DNA of 64,000 bases from the NCBI GenBank assembly GCA_035495555.1, contig DATJFQ010000055.1, positions 7,315 to 71,314 on the forward strand. Reading direction: 5' to 3'. The number at the start of each line of letters is the position of its first letter. The stretch's first letter is position 1. Shown one piece after another: positions 41,944-49,844 of this stretch. Both the position numbers and the translations under genes were made by a program. This stretch comes from DATJFQ01 sp035495555 (lineage in GTDB: Bacteria; Acidobacteriota; Vicinamibacteria; Vicinamibacterales; 2-12-FULL-66-21). Under the pieces are notes generated by a model. It was not told the origin of the DNA. It did no database searches and saw only the letters and a program-made list of their open reading frames with translations.

Positions 41944-42717
41944 TCAGTCTGAGACGGCCAGTTCGCCCGGCATGATTGGCCTCGTACGCGGCAGCGCGCC
42001 GCGACGCGCGAGGTGGCCGACCCACGCCAGAATGGACAGAAAGACGACGAGCTTCAGCGTGTCCGCGGTGCGCGTCCGGGGCAGCACCTTCCACAGCAGC
42101 CACAGGATCGGCTGCGCGATGCTGACCGCCCATACGGTCCCGTAGAAGTATCGCCGCTCGTGCCCTTCGCCCTGCGTCGAAGGCTTCACGCGAGGCAACA
42201 GTCCGATCGCGCCCAGCAGCCAGACGACGATCACGATTGGAAAGTAGGCCATCTCATACAACTGACGGAGACGCCAGACGCCTTTCGCAATGGCGAGAAC
42301 GAGGCCGACGCTATTGAGGATCGCGAACGCGATGGCTTCACTCCACGCAAGCGTGTAGCAGATACGACGGTAGAGGGGGTTGGGCCGATCTTCGGTAAAT
42401 CGCAGGATATAGGGCTGCGGCTCGACGCCCGGCAGCTTTCCAAACAGACCCGCGATTCCGGTACCGACGACGACCAGCGCGAACCACGCCAGCATGCGCG
42501 GCGTAAAGCCGCGCTCGAACAGGGAGAACGTCATCGGTCCCGGCGCGATGAAAAACACGAAGATCCAGATGGGCCAGTGCGCCAGCCGATACGTCGCTTT
42601 GTTGCGCGCCCGGAACTGGCGGTCCGCGGCGAGTTCGATGCGGCGCGCGTGGCCGACCGTGCGTTCATAGGATGGAGGAATGAGGGATGGGCGCACGATT
42701 CGAAGATTACCAGACAT
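41944..42717 (-). CDS. Multi-pass membrane protein of unknown function
   Basis: The product has 257 residues with about six hydrophobic helices, near 48-66, 74-92, 128-148, 160-180, 196-214 and 226-240. The N-terminal 40 residues are basic and cytoplasmic-like. No enzymatic motif is seen; a loop has LPGVEPQPYILRFTEDRPNPLYRR. I do not recognise the family. It is 40 bp upstream of the E1 gene on the same strand. A run of GAGGCGC repeats lies directly before its start. Confidence 0.7.
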   Translation of the reverse strand: MSGNLRIVRPSLIPPSYERTVGHARRIELAADRQFRARNKATYRLAHWPIWIFVFFIAPGPMTFSLFERGFTPRMLAWFALVVVGTGIAGLFGKLPGVEPQPYILRFTEDRPNPLYRRICYTLAWSEAIAFAILNSVGLVLAIAKGVWRLRQLYEMAYFPIVIVVWLLGAIGLLPRVKPSTQGEGHERRYFYGTVWAVSIAQPILWLLWKVLPRTRTADTLKLVVFLSILAWVGHLARRGALPRTRPIMPGELAVSD

Positions 42718-42719
42718 CG

Positions 42720-42755
42720 GCGCGCGAGGCGCGAGGCGGGAGGCGCGAGGCCGGA
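42720..42755. repeat. Short GAGGCGC heptanucleotide tract
   Basis: About five 7-bp units GCGCGAG/GAGGCGC/GAGGCGG lie directly upstream of the membrane protein start. They share the word of the tract after treY (27476-27546). The tract lies between two divergent genes, so it may affect both promoters. Confidence 0.7.
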
Positions 42756-42804
42756 TTCCTGTTGCGGCACACGCGGCCGCGACACTACGCTAACAGCTGA
42801 CATC

Positions 42805-43950
42805 TTGGCGTTTGTTGCATCCCGCACTCGCACGCGGCTTTTGCTCGGGCTGCTCGCGGCCGTTTCTCTTGCGGCGCTGTTCACGACGCGGGTCGCCCGC
42901 AAGATGCCGGATTTCGAGGTCTACTGGACTGCCGGCGCCCGCGCACGCGTCGCGGCGCCGCTCTACCGCGCCGAGGACGGTCACTTCCAATTCAAGTACC
43001 TGCCGGCGTTCGCGATTGCCGCGATCCCGCTCTCGCGCATGCCGCAGCCGGTGGCGAAAGCAGTGTGGTTCGCCGTCTCGGCCGTGCTGATCATGGTGCT
43101 GCTCGGGCTGAGCGTGCGAGCGCTTCCCGACCTGAGGCGACCGCCGCCGCTGCTCGTCGTGCTCACGTTCGCCGCGATGGCCAAGTTCTACGCACACGAG
43201 CTCGTGCTGGGGCAGGTCAACCTGCTCTTTGCCGTCATCGTGACCGCCGCGGTCGTGTGCCTGCTCGAGCGCCGCCGCATCACCGGCGGGCTCCTGTTCG
43301 CAGCGGCGGTCATCGTGAAGCCATACGGACTGCTGTTCGCGCCATGGCTGCTGTCCCGCCGCGACCGACTCCCATTCCTCGCGACGGCCCTTGGACTCGC
43401 GATCGTGCTGATTCTTCCGGCGGCACTCTACGGCTGGCGCGGGAACATCGATCTCCACCGCGACTGGTGGCAGACGGTGACGGCCAGCACGCCGCCAAAC
43501 CTGCTGAATCAGGACAACATCTCGCTCGCCGCGCTCTTCGCGAAATGGTTCGGCAGTGCCGGGCAGACGCGGCTGCTCGCCGCTGGAGCGTCGCTGACCC
43601 TGCTCGGGCTCGTGGCCGTCGTCGTCGCCGGGCGCGGAACGCTGCTGAGAACAGACGCGCTGGAAACGGCACTGCTGCTGCTGCTCATCCCGCTGCTCTC
43701 ACCGCAAGGATGGGACTACGTGCTGCTGATCAGCACACCGGCGGTCATGCTGCTGCTCAACGATCTGTCACGCGTGCCTGGCGCACTTCGGACGGCCGCC
43801 GTGATCGCCGTCGCCGTCGCGGCGTTGAGCATTTACGATCTATTGGGCCGCGCGGTATACGCAGAGTTCATGGCGCTTTCGCTGATCACCGTCTGTGTGC
43901 TGGTGGAGTTCGCGGCGCTCGTCTCTCTGCGCTTCGCTCGCGCCGCCTGA
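42805..43950 (+). CDS. Polyprenol-phosphate-dependent mannosyltransferase-like membrane protein (GT87/DUF2029)
   Basis: The product has about 381 residues from a TTG at 42805; the frame is open far upstream, but that part overlaps the divergent gene and is not hydrophobic. Typical GT87/DUF2029 features are the early segment KMPDFEVYWTAGARARVAAPLY with the acidic pair DFE, the segment FQFKYLPAFAIAAIPLSRMP, and about ten membrane helices ending near residue 370. Another common motif is FAAAVIVKPYGLLFAPWLL, here at about 165-183. The catalytic acid of the family is usually in the first periplasmic loop. The product transferred is unknown. Confidence 0.78.
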   Translation: MAFVASRTRTRLLLGLLAAVSLAALFTTRVARKMPDFEVYWTAGARARVAAPLYRAEDGHFQFKYLPAFAIAAIPLSRMPQPVAKAVWFAVSAVLIMVLLGLSVRALPDLRRPPPLLVVLTFAAMAKFYAHELVLGQVNLLFAVIVTAAVVCLLERRRITGGLLFAAAVIVKPYGLLFAPWLLSRRDRLPFLATALGLAIVLILPAALYGWRGNIDLHRDWWQTVTASTPPNLLNQDNISLAALFAKWFGSAGQTRLLAAGASLTLLGLVAVVVAGRGTLLRTDALETALLLLLIPLLSPQGWDYVLLISTPAVMLLLNDLSRVPGALRTAAVIAVAVAALSIYDLLGRAVYAEFMALSLITVCVLVEFAALVSLRFARAA

Positions 43951-43987
43951 TCTTGCGGACGCCGTGCGCTCGCGTCATCATGCGCGC

Positions 43988-46558
43988 ATGCCGTTTGCTT
44001 TCCTGCCGCTGCTCACCGCCATGACGCTCTCATCGGCCCAGCCATCGACCCATGGCCTGGAGCAGGGAGTGAGCCGCGCGCTTGCAACGACGCGGGCCTC
44101 GCGGATCAGCGGCGTCCGCTACGCGCTCGCCCTGAAGGTGCCTGCGGCACGGCAGGAACCGGTCACCGGGACGGAAACCATCACTTTTACGCTGGCCGAC
44201 ACGAGCGCACCCGTGGTCCTCGACTTCGCGCCCGATCAGGCAGGCCGCCTGCTCAACGTGCGGAGCGGGGCCGCGGAACTGCAGGTCGAGCAGGTGAACG
44301 GCCACCTGGTCCTGCCCGTTGCAGCCACCCGGAAAGGCGTGAACGAGATCGAGCTGACGTTTCAGGCCGGCGACACGCCGCTCAATCGCAGCGAAGACTT
44401 CCTCTACACTATCTTCGTGCCGGCGCGCGCACACGAAGCGTTCCCCTGCTTCGATCAACCGGACCTGAAAGCGCGCTGGACGCTGTCGCTCGAGGTGCCG
44501 GAGGGGTGGCAGACGCTCGCCAACGGCGCGGAAACGAATCGCGCTGCATCGGGTGGACGCACGACGGTCAGCTTCGCCCAGACACAACCCATCTCGACGT
44601 ATCTGTTCGCCTTCGCGACCGGCAAGTTCTTCGTCGAAACTGCTGAACGGGGCGGACGGACGTTCCGCATGTTCCACCGTGAAACCGACGCGGCGAAAGT
44701 CGCGAAAAACAAGGACGCGATTTTCGACCTGCACGCGGCCGCGCTGCAGTGGCTGGAGCGATATACCGGCATCCCGTATCCCTTCGGGAAATTCGACTTC
44801 TTCCTCGTGCCGTCGTTCCAGTTCGGCGGCATGGAACATCCAGGTGCGATCTTCTACAACGCGTCCGGCCTCATGCTCGAACCGAGCGCCACGCAGAATG
44901 AACTGCTCGGGCGCGCGAGCGTGATCGCGCACGAAACCACGCACATGTGGTTCGGCGATCTCGTCACGATGCGGTGGTTCGAGGACGTCTGGATGAAGGA
45001 GGTGTTCGCCAACTACATGGCGGCGAAGATCGTGAATCCGTCGTTCCCGAACATCAATCACGAACTGCGGTTCCTGCTGTCGTACTACCCGTCGGCGTAC
45101 GAGGTCGATCGGACCGCGGGCAGCAATGCCATCCGTCAGCCGCTCTCGAACCTCTCGGAAGCCGGCACGCTTTACGGCGCGATCATTTATCAGAAGGCGC
45201 CGATCGTCATGCGTCAACTCGAGACGCTCGTCGGCTCCGAAGGATTTCAGGACGGGCTCCGCGAATATCTGCGCCGCTACTCGTTCGGCAACGCGTCGTG
45301 GACCGACCTCATCACCCTGCTGGACAGTCGAACACCGGAAGACCTCGCGGCCTGGAGCCACGCGTGGGTCGACGAGGCAGACCGGCCCATTGTCACCACG
45401 GACCTGCAGATTGCCAACGGCAGAATTCAGCATCTTGCGTTCGTGCAGCGGGATCCGATCGTCCGTCGAGGGCTGACATGGACCGAGCGCATGCAGGTCG
45501 CGGTCGGACACGACGGGCACATCACGCTCCTCCCCGTCGAATTGCGCGGTCCGCGCGTCGAGGTTCCGTCAGCAGCGGGCATGCCGGCTCCGGATTTCAT
45601 CCTGCCCAACGGCGGAGGCATCGCATATGGCGAGTTCCATCTGGATGCTCACTCGCGCGAGTGGCTGCTTCACCACGTCCCCGATATTTCTGATGAATTG
45701 ACCCGCGGTGCGGCGTGGGTCACGTTGTGGGATGCCATGCTCGACGACGAGGCGCGGCCGGACGACGTCGTCTCGCTCGCGCTCCAGGCGCTGCCGCGGG
45801 AGCGTGACGAACAGAACGTGCAGCGGATTCTCGGCTATGCGACCCAGGCGTACTGGAAATTCCTGACGCCGCTCTCGCGTGAGCGGGTTGCCGCGCCGCT
45901 GGAGCAGGCGTTTCGCGCGGGGCTGGACAGCGCCGCGTCGCCGAGCCAGAAGGGGGCATGGTTCAACGCGCTGCGGGACGTGTCCGCGACGAAGCTGACG
46001 CTCGCCTGGCTGACGAACGTCTGGTCACAGAAGCAACAGGTTCCCGGGCTCGTGCTCTCGGAGACCGACTACATCCGACTGGCGGAGGATCTCGCGGTGC
46101 GGGAGCCGTCGGAGGCGGAGCAGATCCTGGATGCGCAGGCGCTGCGGATCAGGAATCCCGACCGGAAGGCGCAGTTCGCGTTCGTGCGCCCGGCGATCTC
46201 GCCGGACGCGGCCACGCGCGATCGCTGGTTCGCAGCCCTCAGCACGCCCGCAAACCGCCGTCGCGAGCCGTGGGTACTCGAAGGACTGCGATATCTCCAT
46301 CACCCGCTGCGCGCCCGCTCGTCCGAGCAGTACATCGAGCCGAGCCTGGAGATGCTCCAGGAGATCCAGCGGACCGGCGACATCTTCTTCCCGAAGCGCT
46401 GGATGGACGTGACGCTCGGCGGTCACCAGTCGGCCGCTGCCGCCGAGACGGTCCGGCAGTTTCTCGCGCGCGCGCCGTCGACGTACCCCGATCGCCTGCG
46501 TCGGATTATCCTGTCGTCAGCAGATGATCTCTTCCGTGCGGCAAAGATCGCGCGGTGA
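43988..46558 (+). CDS. Secreted M1-family metallopeptidase (aminopeptidase-N-like)
   Basis: The product has 856 residues from the ATG at 43988, which leaves a signal-like start (MPFAFLPLLTAMTLSSAQ). The zinc site is HETTH at 315-319, followed by WFEDVWMKEVFANYMA with the third ligand Glu. The substrate-gating motif usually written GAMEN is GGMEH here, in FGGMEHPGAIFYN. A C-terminal ERAP1-like helical domain runs from about 520 to 856. It removes N-terminal residues from peptides, probably in the periplasm or outside. The upstream frame to 43895 overlaps the GT87 gene and is rejected. Confidence 0.92.
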   Translation: MPFAFLPLLTAMTLSSAQPSTHGLEQGVSRALATTRASRISGVRYALALKVPAARQEPVTGTETITFTLADTSAPVVLDFAPDQAGRLLNVRSGAAELQVEQVNGHLVLPVAATRKGVNEIELTFQAGDTPLNRSEDFLYTIFVPARAHEAFPCFDQPDLKARWTLSLEVPEGWQTLANGAETNRAASGGRTTVSFAQTQPISTYLFAFATGKFFVETAERGGRTFRMFHRETDAAKVAKNKDAIFDLHAAALQWLERYTGIPYPFGKFDFFLVPSFQFGGMEHPGAIFYNASGLMLEPSATQNELLGRASVIAHETTHMWFGDLVTMRWFEDVWMKEVFANYMAAKIVNPSFPNINHELRFLLSYYPSAYEVDRTAGSNAIRQPLSNLSEAGTLYGAIIYQKAPIVMRQLETLVGSEGFQDGLREYLRRYSFGNASWTDLITLLDSRTPEDLAAWSHAWVDEADRPIVTTDLQIANGRIQHLAFVQRDPIVRRGLTWTERMQVAVGHDGHITLLPVELRGPRVEVPSAAGMPAPDFILPNGGGIAYGEFHLDAHSREWLLHHVPDISDELTRGAAWVTLWDAMLDDEARPDDVVSLALQALPRERDEQNVQRILGYATQAYWKFLTPLSRERVAAPLEQAFRAGLDSAASPSQKGAWFNALRDVSATKLTLAWLTNVWSQKQQVPGLVLSETDYIRLAEDLAVREPSEAEQILDAQALRIRNPDRKAQFAFVRPAISPDAATRDRWFAALSTPANRRREPWVLEGLRYLHHPLRARSSEQYIEPSLEMLQEIQRTGDIFFPKRWMDVTLGGHQSAAAAETVRQFLARAPSTYPDRLRRIILSSADDLFRAAKIAR

Positions 46559-46632
46559 CGAACGCAGGGGCGCAACACAACGGATCGCACCGGCGGCGCG
46601 GCACGCGAGCGAGCGTCCAGGGAGCCCGGCGA

Positions 46633-46719
46633 CTAATGCGCGGTTTTGCGCGCGCGGCGCTTCTTCACGTAGAAGAAGCTGAGCACCGCCATGATCGCCG
46701 CCAGAATCAGTAGGAACAT
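46633..46719 (-). CDS. Possible 28-residue single-helix membrane protein
   Basis: A small frame reads MFLLILAAIMAVLSFF, then YVKKRRARKTAH and stop. GGAGG lies 9 bases before the ATG. It is one hydrophobic helix followed by a strongly basic tail, the layout of regulatory membrane microproteins. It is not long enough for standard gene callers. It lies between the M1 peptidase and the asparaginase-like gene, on the opposite strand. Coding is suggested by the Shine-Dalgarno and the helix/tail composition, but it is unproven. Confidence 0.45.
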   Translation of the reverse strand: MFLLILAAIMAVLSFFYVKKRRARKTAH

Positions 46720-46849
46720 GAGAGAAGACCTCCGGGCGGGCACGTCCGCAATGCTGGTGCCGTCCGAGTCGCTCTCCTAAGTCATTGATGGCAAACAGCT
46801 TCGAAGCCGAGTCTCCACTGCGCGGGCGCCCGCGGCCGACAGATTCGTG

Positions 46850-47347
46850 ATGCGTATCCGCATCCTCGTAACCGGCGGTACGTTCGACAAGGAGTACGAC
46901 GAGCTGACCGGGAGGCTGTTTTTTCGCGACACGCACGTGCCCGAAATGCTCCGCCGGGGGCGCGCACGGCTCGATCTGGCCGTCGAGACCGTGCTGATGG
47001 CCGACAGCCTCGACATCAACGATGCGCAGCGCGCCGCGATCGCGCAGCGCTGCCGCGAATGCGAGGAGCACGCGATCGTGATCACGCACGGAACGGACAC
47101 GATGGTCGAGACCGCGCGAGTCATCGCGGACGCGCATCTGCGCGATCGGACGGTCGTGCTCACCGGTGCCATGGTGCCGTACGCGTTCGGCAGCTCGGAT
47201 GGGCTCTTCAATCTCGGCAGCGCGTTGTCGTTCGTGCAGGTCCTGCCGGCCGGGGTGTATATCGCGATGAATGGTCAGGCGTTTTCGTGGGACGCGTGCC
47301 GCAAGGATCGCGAGCGGGGCGTCTTCGAGAGGATTGATCCTGCGTGA
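46850..47347 (+). CDS. Single-domain asparaginase-like protein
   Basis: The product has 165 residues. It corresponds to the N-terminal (catalytic) domain of L-asparaginase. The first catalytic Thr is in ILVTGGTFDKEYDE, and the second motif THGTDTMVETARV holds the other Thr and Asp. The middle has VVLTGAMVPYAFGSSDGLFNLGSALSF. The C-terminal domain of a complete asparaginase (about 330 residues) is absent, as in a known group of short asparaginase-like proteins of unclear activity. A GTG three bases upstream is the alternative start. The stop overlaps the start of the aminotransferase gene (GTGA). Confidence 0.85.
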   Translation: MRIRILVTGGTFDKEYDELTGRLFFRDTHVPEMLRRGRARLDLAVETVLMADSLDINDAQRAAIAQRCRECEEHAIVITHGTDTMVETARVIADAHLRDRTVVLTGAMVPYAFGSSDGLFNLGSALSFVQVLPAGVYIAMNGQAFSWDACRKDRERGVFERIDPA

Positions 47348-48486
47348 CGTTGCGTTCCAAGCTTCCCTCTGTCGGCACGACGATCTTCACCGTGATGTCG
47401 AAGCTCGCGGCCGACACGGGCGCCATCAATCTGTCGCAGGGATTTCCCGACTTCGAGTGCGACCCCGCACTCGTCGACGCCGTCGCGCGCCACATGCGCG
47501 AAGGGCGGAACCAGTACGCGCCGATGCAAGGCGTCCCTGCGCTGCGCGAGGCGATCGCGGCGAAGTACGAACAACTGTACGACGTCCGGTACGACCCGCT
47601 GTCGGATGTCACCGTCACGTCGGGCGGGACGGAAGCGCTGTTCGACGCAGTCGCCGCTGTCGTGCATCCAGGCGACGAGGTGATCGTCTTCGAGCCCTGC
47701 TATGACTCGTACGTCCCCGCAATCGAATTGAGCGGCGGCGTTCCCGTCGTCATCTCGCTTCGGTACCCCGACTACCGTGTGCCGTGGAATGACGTGAAGG
47801 CCGCGCTCTCGGCGCGCACCCGCCTGGTCATCATCAATTCGCCTCACAATCCGACGGGAACGCTTCTGTCGGCAGCGGACATTTCGGAGCTCTCGGCGCT
47901 CGCGGACGAACACGATTTGTTCGTGCTGAGCGATGAAGTGTACGAGCACATCATTTTCGACGGCGCCCGTCACGAGAGCGTCGCCCGCGACGAGCGGCTG
48001 CGCGACCGCAGCTTCATCGTGGGCTCGTTCGGGAAGACGTATCACGTGACGGGCTGGAAAGTCGGTTACGTCGTCGCACCGCCGGCGCTGAGCGCTGAGT
48101 TCCGGAAGGTTCACCAGTTCGTGACGTTCGCGACGATCACGCCGGTGCAGCATGCACTCGCAGAGTTCGTGGCCGCGCGGCGCGGCTATCCCGAGCTCGC
48201 GGCCTTCTATCAGCGGAAGCGGGACCTGTTCCTCGAGCTGATCGACCGGTCGCGGTTTCGCGCGCTGCCGTCGCGCGGGACGTATTTTCAGCTCCTCGAC
48301 TACTCGTCGATCTCCGAGGAGCCGGACATGGAGTTCGCGCTCCGGCTGACGCGCGAGCATGGCGTCGCCTCGATTCCGACGTCCGCGTTCTTGTACAAGC
48401 AGCCGGCGCCGCTGGCGCTGCGATTCTGTTTTGCGAAGAAGGACGAGACGCTTCGCGCCGCTGCTGCCCGACTCCGCCCGCTGTAA
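47344..48486 (+). CDS. Class I/II aminotransferase (methionine/kynurenine-type)
   Basis: The product has 380 residues and is PLP-dependent fold type I. NLSQGFPDFECDPALVDAVARHM at the start and the PLP-binding Lys231 in SFGKTYHVTGWKVGYVV are visible. SPHNPTGTLLSAADI and LSDEVYEHIIFDGARH are also conserved. The overall wording resembles methionine aminotransferase YbdL and kynurenine/glutamine transaminases. The start is a GTG overlapping the asparaginase-like stop by 4 bp, so the pair is translationally coupled; both may act on amide amino acids or 2-oxo acid amides. That link is inference. Confidence 0.9.
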   Translation: MTLRSKLPSVGTTIFTVMSKLAADTGAINLSQGFPDFECDPALVDAVARHMREGRNQYAPMQGVPALREAIAAKYEQLYDVRYDPLSDVTVTSGGTEALFDAVAAVVHPGDEVIVFEPCYDSYVPAIELSGGVPVVISLRYPDYRVPWNDVKAALSARTRLVIINSPHNPTGTLLSAADISELSALADEHDLFVLSDEVYEHIIFDGARHESVARDERLRDRSFIVGSFGKTYHVTGWKVGYVVAPPALSAEFRKVHQFVTFATITPVQHALAEFVAARRGYPELAAFYQRKRDLFLELIDRSRFRALPSRGTYFQLLDYSSISEEPDMEFALRLTREHGVASIPTSAFLYKQPAPLALRFCFAKKDETLRAAAARLRPL

Positions 48487-48494
48487 CCGCGCAC

Positions 48495-48730
48495 GGCCGG
48501 GGTCAGACCCCGGAAACGCGACGGCCGGGGTCAGACCCCGGCCGTCCATTTACGTACTTCTCGCGGGGTCAGATCCCACAGCCTGGCGGCGCGAACCAAG
48601 AAAACGCAAGAAATGGGACGGATGTCGCAAATACCGCCATCATCCTGCGCGCGGTTGGGGTCAGACCCCGGACGCGCGACGGCCGGGGTCAGACCCCGGT
48701 CGTCGGGTTACGTACTCCTCGCGCGGTCAG
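48495..48730. repeat. Cluster of GGGGTCAGACCCC palindromes
   Basis: At least four copies are visible: 48497-48513, 48521-48545 (a perfect 25-bp palindrome around a central A), 48655-48671 and 48679-48703. A degenerate copy lies at about 48563-48577. The second and fourth are followed by a common TACGTACT(T/C)CTCGCG tail, so a unit of about 55 bp is itself repeated. The last palindrome ends just before the stop of the DUF3592 gene. The word is familiar from dispersed palindromes in several phyla. Role unknown; it may act as bidirectional terminator in this convergent gap. Confidence 0.8.
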
Positions 48731-49128
48731 GCCCCCGCACGAGCGCCGCGGGAGACGACAGCGGCGATCAGGAACGAGAAGACGCTCATCGCGCCCGCCA
48801 GGGCGGTCCCCTGCCAGCGCAGCCGCCGCGTGTCGACGTCGGCGAACGACGGATTGTCGGGATGGTAATAAACGGGGACGGTCGAACCGACGGCGTATCG
48901 GCCGACGTGCGTCGCAGTGAAGTCGACGTGATCGCCGGTCTGGGTGACGAAGCGGACGACGGGGATCGTGGCCTCGCCGCCGCTGCGCTTCAACTGGTTG
49001 ACGACCGTGCCGCTCGTCCGGATCGTTCCGTCGCGCAGCCGCTCTTCATGACGCTCGATCGTGTACGTCGCAAAGGCGAGCGCGATCCCCAGGATCACGA
49101 AAAGAACGCTGAGCGCCCGGAACAGCAT
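48727..49128 (-). CDS. DUF3592 membrane protein
   Basis: The product has 133 residues. It has two hydrophobic helices, at about 3-22 and 110-130, around a beta-rich soluble part. The middle (TSGTVVNQLKRSGGEATIPVVRFVTQTGDHVDFTA, then GSTVPVYYHPDNPSFADVDT) is the DUF3592 signature, including the conserved YYHPDNP. The function is unknown. The start overlaps the msrA stop by one base, so translation is likely coupled. It is the last gene before the palindrome cluster. Confidence 0.85.
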   Translation of the reverse strand: MLFRALSVLFVILGIALAFATYTIERHEERLRDGTIRTSGTVVNQLKRSGGEATIPVVRFVTQTGDHVDFTATHVGRYAVGSTVPVYYHPDNPSFADVDTRRLRWQGTALAGAMSVFSFLIAAVVSRGARAGA

Positions 49129-49769
49129 CAGACGGCGAGGCCGGTCGGGCAGGTCACGCCAGTGCCGCCCAGCCCGCAGTAGCCGTTCGCGTTTTTCGAC
49201 AGATACTGCTGGTGATAATCCTCGGCGTAATAGAACTCCGGCGCCGGCCTGATCTCGGTCGTAATCTGCCCGTAGCCGCTCTTCGACAGCGCCCGCTGGT
49301 ACTCGTCGCGGCTGCGTTCCGCCGCCCGGTGCTGCGCCTCGTCGAAGTAGTAGATCCCGGAGCGATACTGCGTGCCGACGTCGTTGCCCTGACGCATCCC
49401 CTGTGTCGGATCGTGACTCTCCCAGAAGACCTTCAGCAGATCGTCATAACTGATCTTCTTCGGGTCGAACACCACGAGAACGGCCTCGGCGTGACCCGTC
49501 ATACCGCTGCAGACCTCGCGATACGTCGGATTCGGGGTAAAACCCGCTGCATATCCTGACGCCGTCGTATAGACGCCACGCGTCTGCCAGAACTTCTTCT
49601 CGGCGCCCCAGAAGCAGCCCAACGCGAACATCGCCTGCTCCAGCCCGGCCGGAAACGGCCCCTGCAGCGGCGTTTTCAGCACGTCGTGCGCCGCGGGCAC
49701 CGGCATCTTCTCCGTGCGCCCCTTCAACGCCTCCTGAGGAGACGGCATACGAAGCTTCTGTTCGAACAT
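49128..49769 (-). CDS. msrA: Peptide-methionine (S)-S-oxide reductase MsrA
   Basis: The product has 213 residues. It reduces methionine-S-sulfoxide in proteins. The catalytic Cys52 is in FALGCFWGAEKKFW. GYAAGFTPNPTYREVCSGMTGHAEAV and the conserved HDPTQG (here ESHDPTQGMRQGNDVGTQYRS) follow. The C-terminal resolving Cys is in NGYCGLGGTGV. The N-terminal 40 residues precede the usual family start and contain no signal. It is coupled to the DUF3592 gene, while msrB is 5 kb away. Confidence 0.95.
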   Translation of the reverse strand: MFEQKLRMPSPQEALKGRTEKMPVPAAHDVLKTPLQGPFPAGLEQAMFALGCFWGAEKKFWQTRGVYTTASGYAAGFTPNPTYREVCSGMTGHAEAVLVVFDPKKISYDDLLKVFWESHDPTQGMRQGNDVGTQYRSGIYYFDEAQHRAAERSRDEYQRALSKSGYGQITTEIRPAPEFYYAEDYHQQYLSKNANGYCGLGGTGVTCPTGLAV

Positions 49770-49844
49770 GGAAACCTTTCGACGCGCGGGATCTCGAGCC
49801 CCCGCCTTACATGTGACGCCGCGTGCGGGCTCCCGGATTCGCGG

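Noticed and set aside
48495..48730. Rho-independent terminators only
   Set aside because: The palindromes could end transcripts, but they lack T-runs and occur as repeated larger units, so they are listed as repeats.
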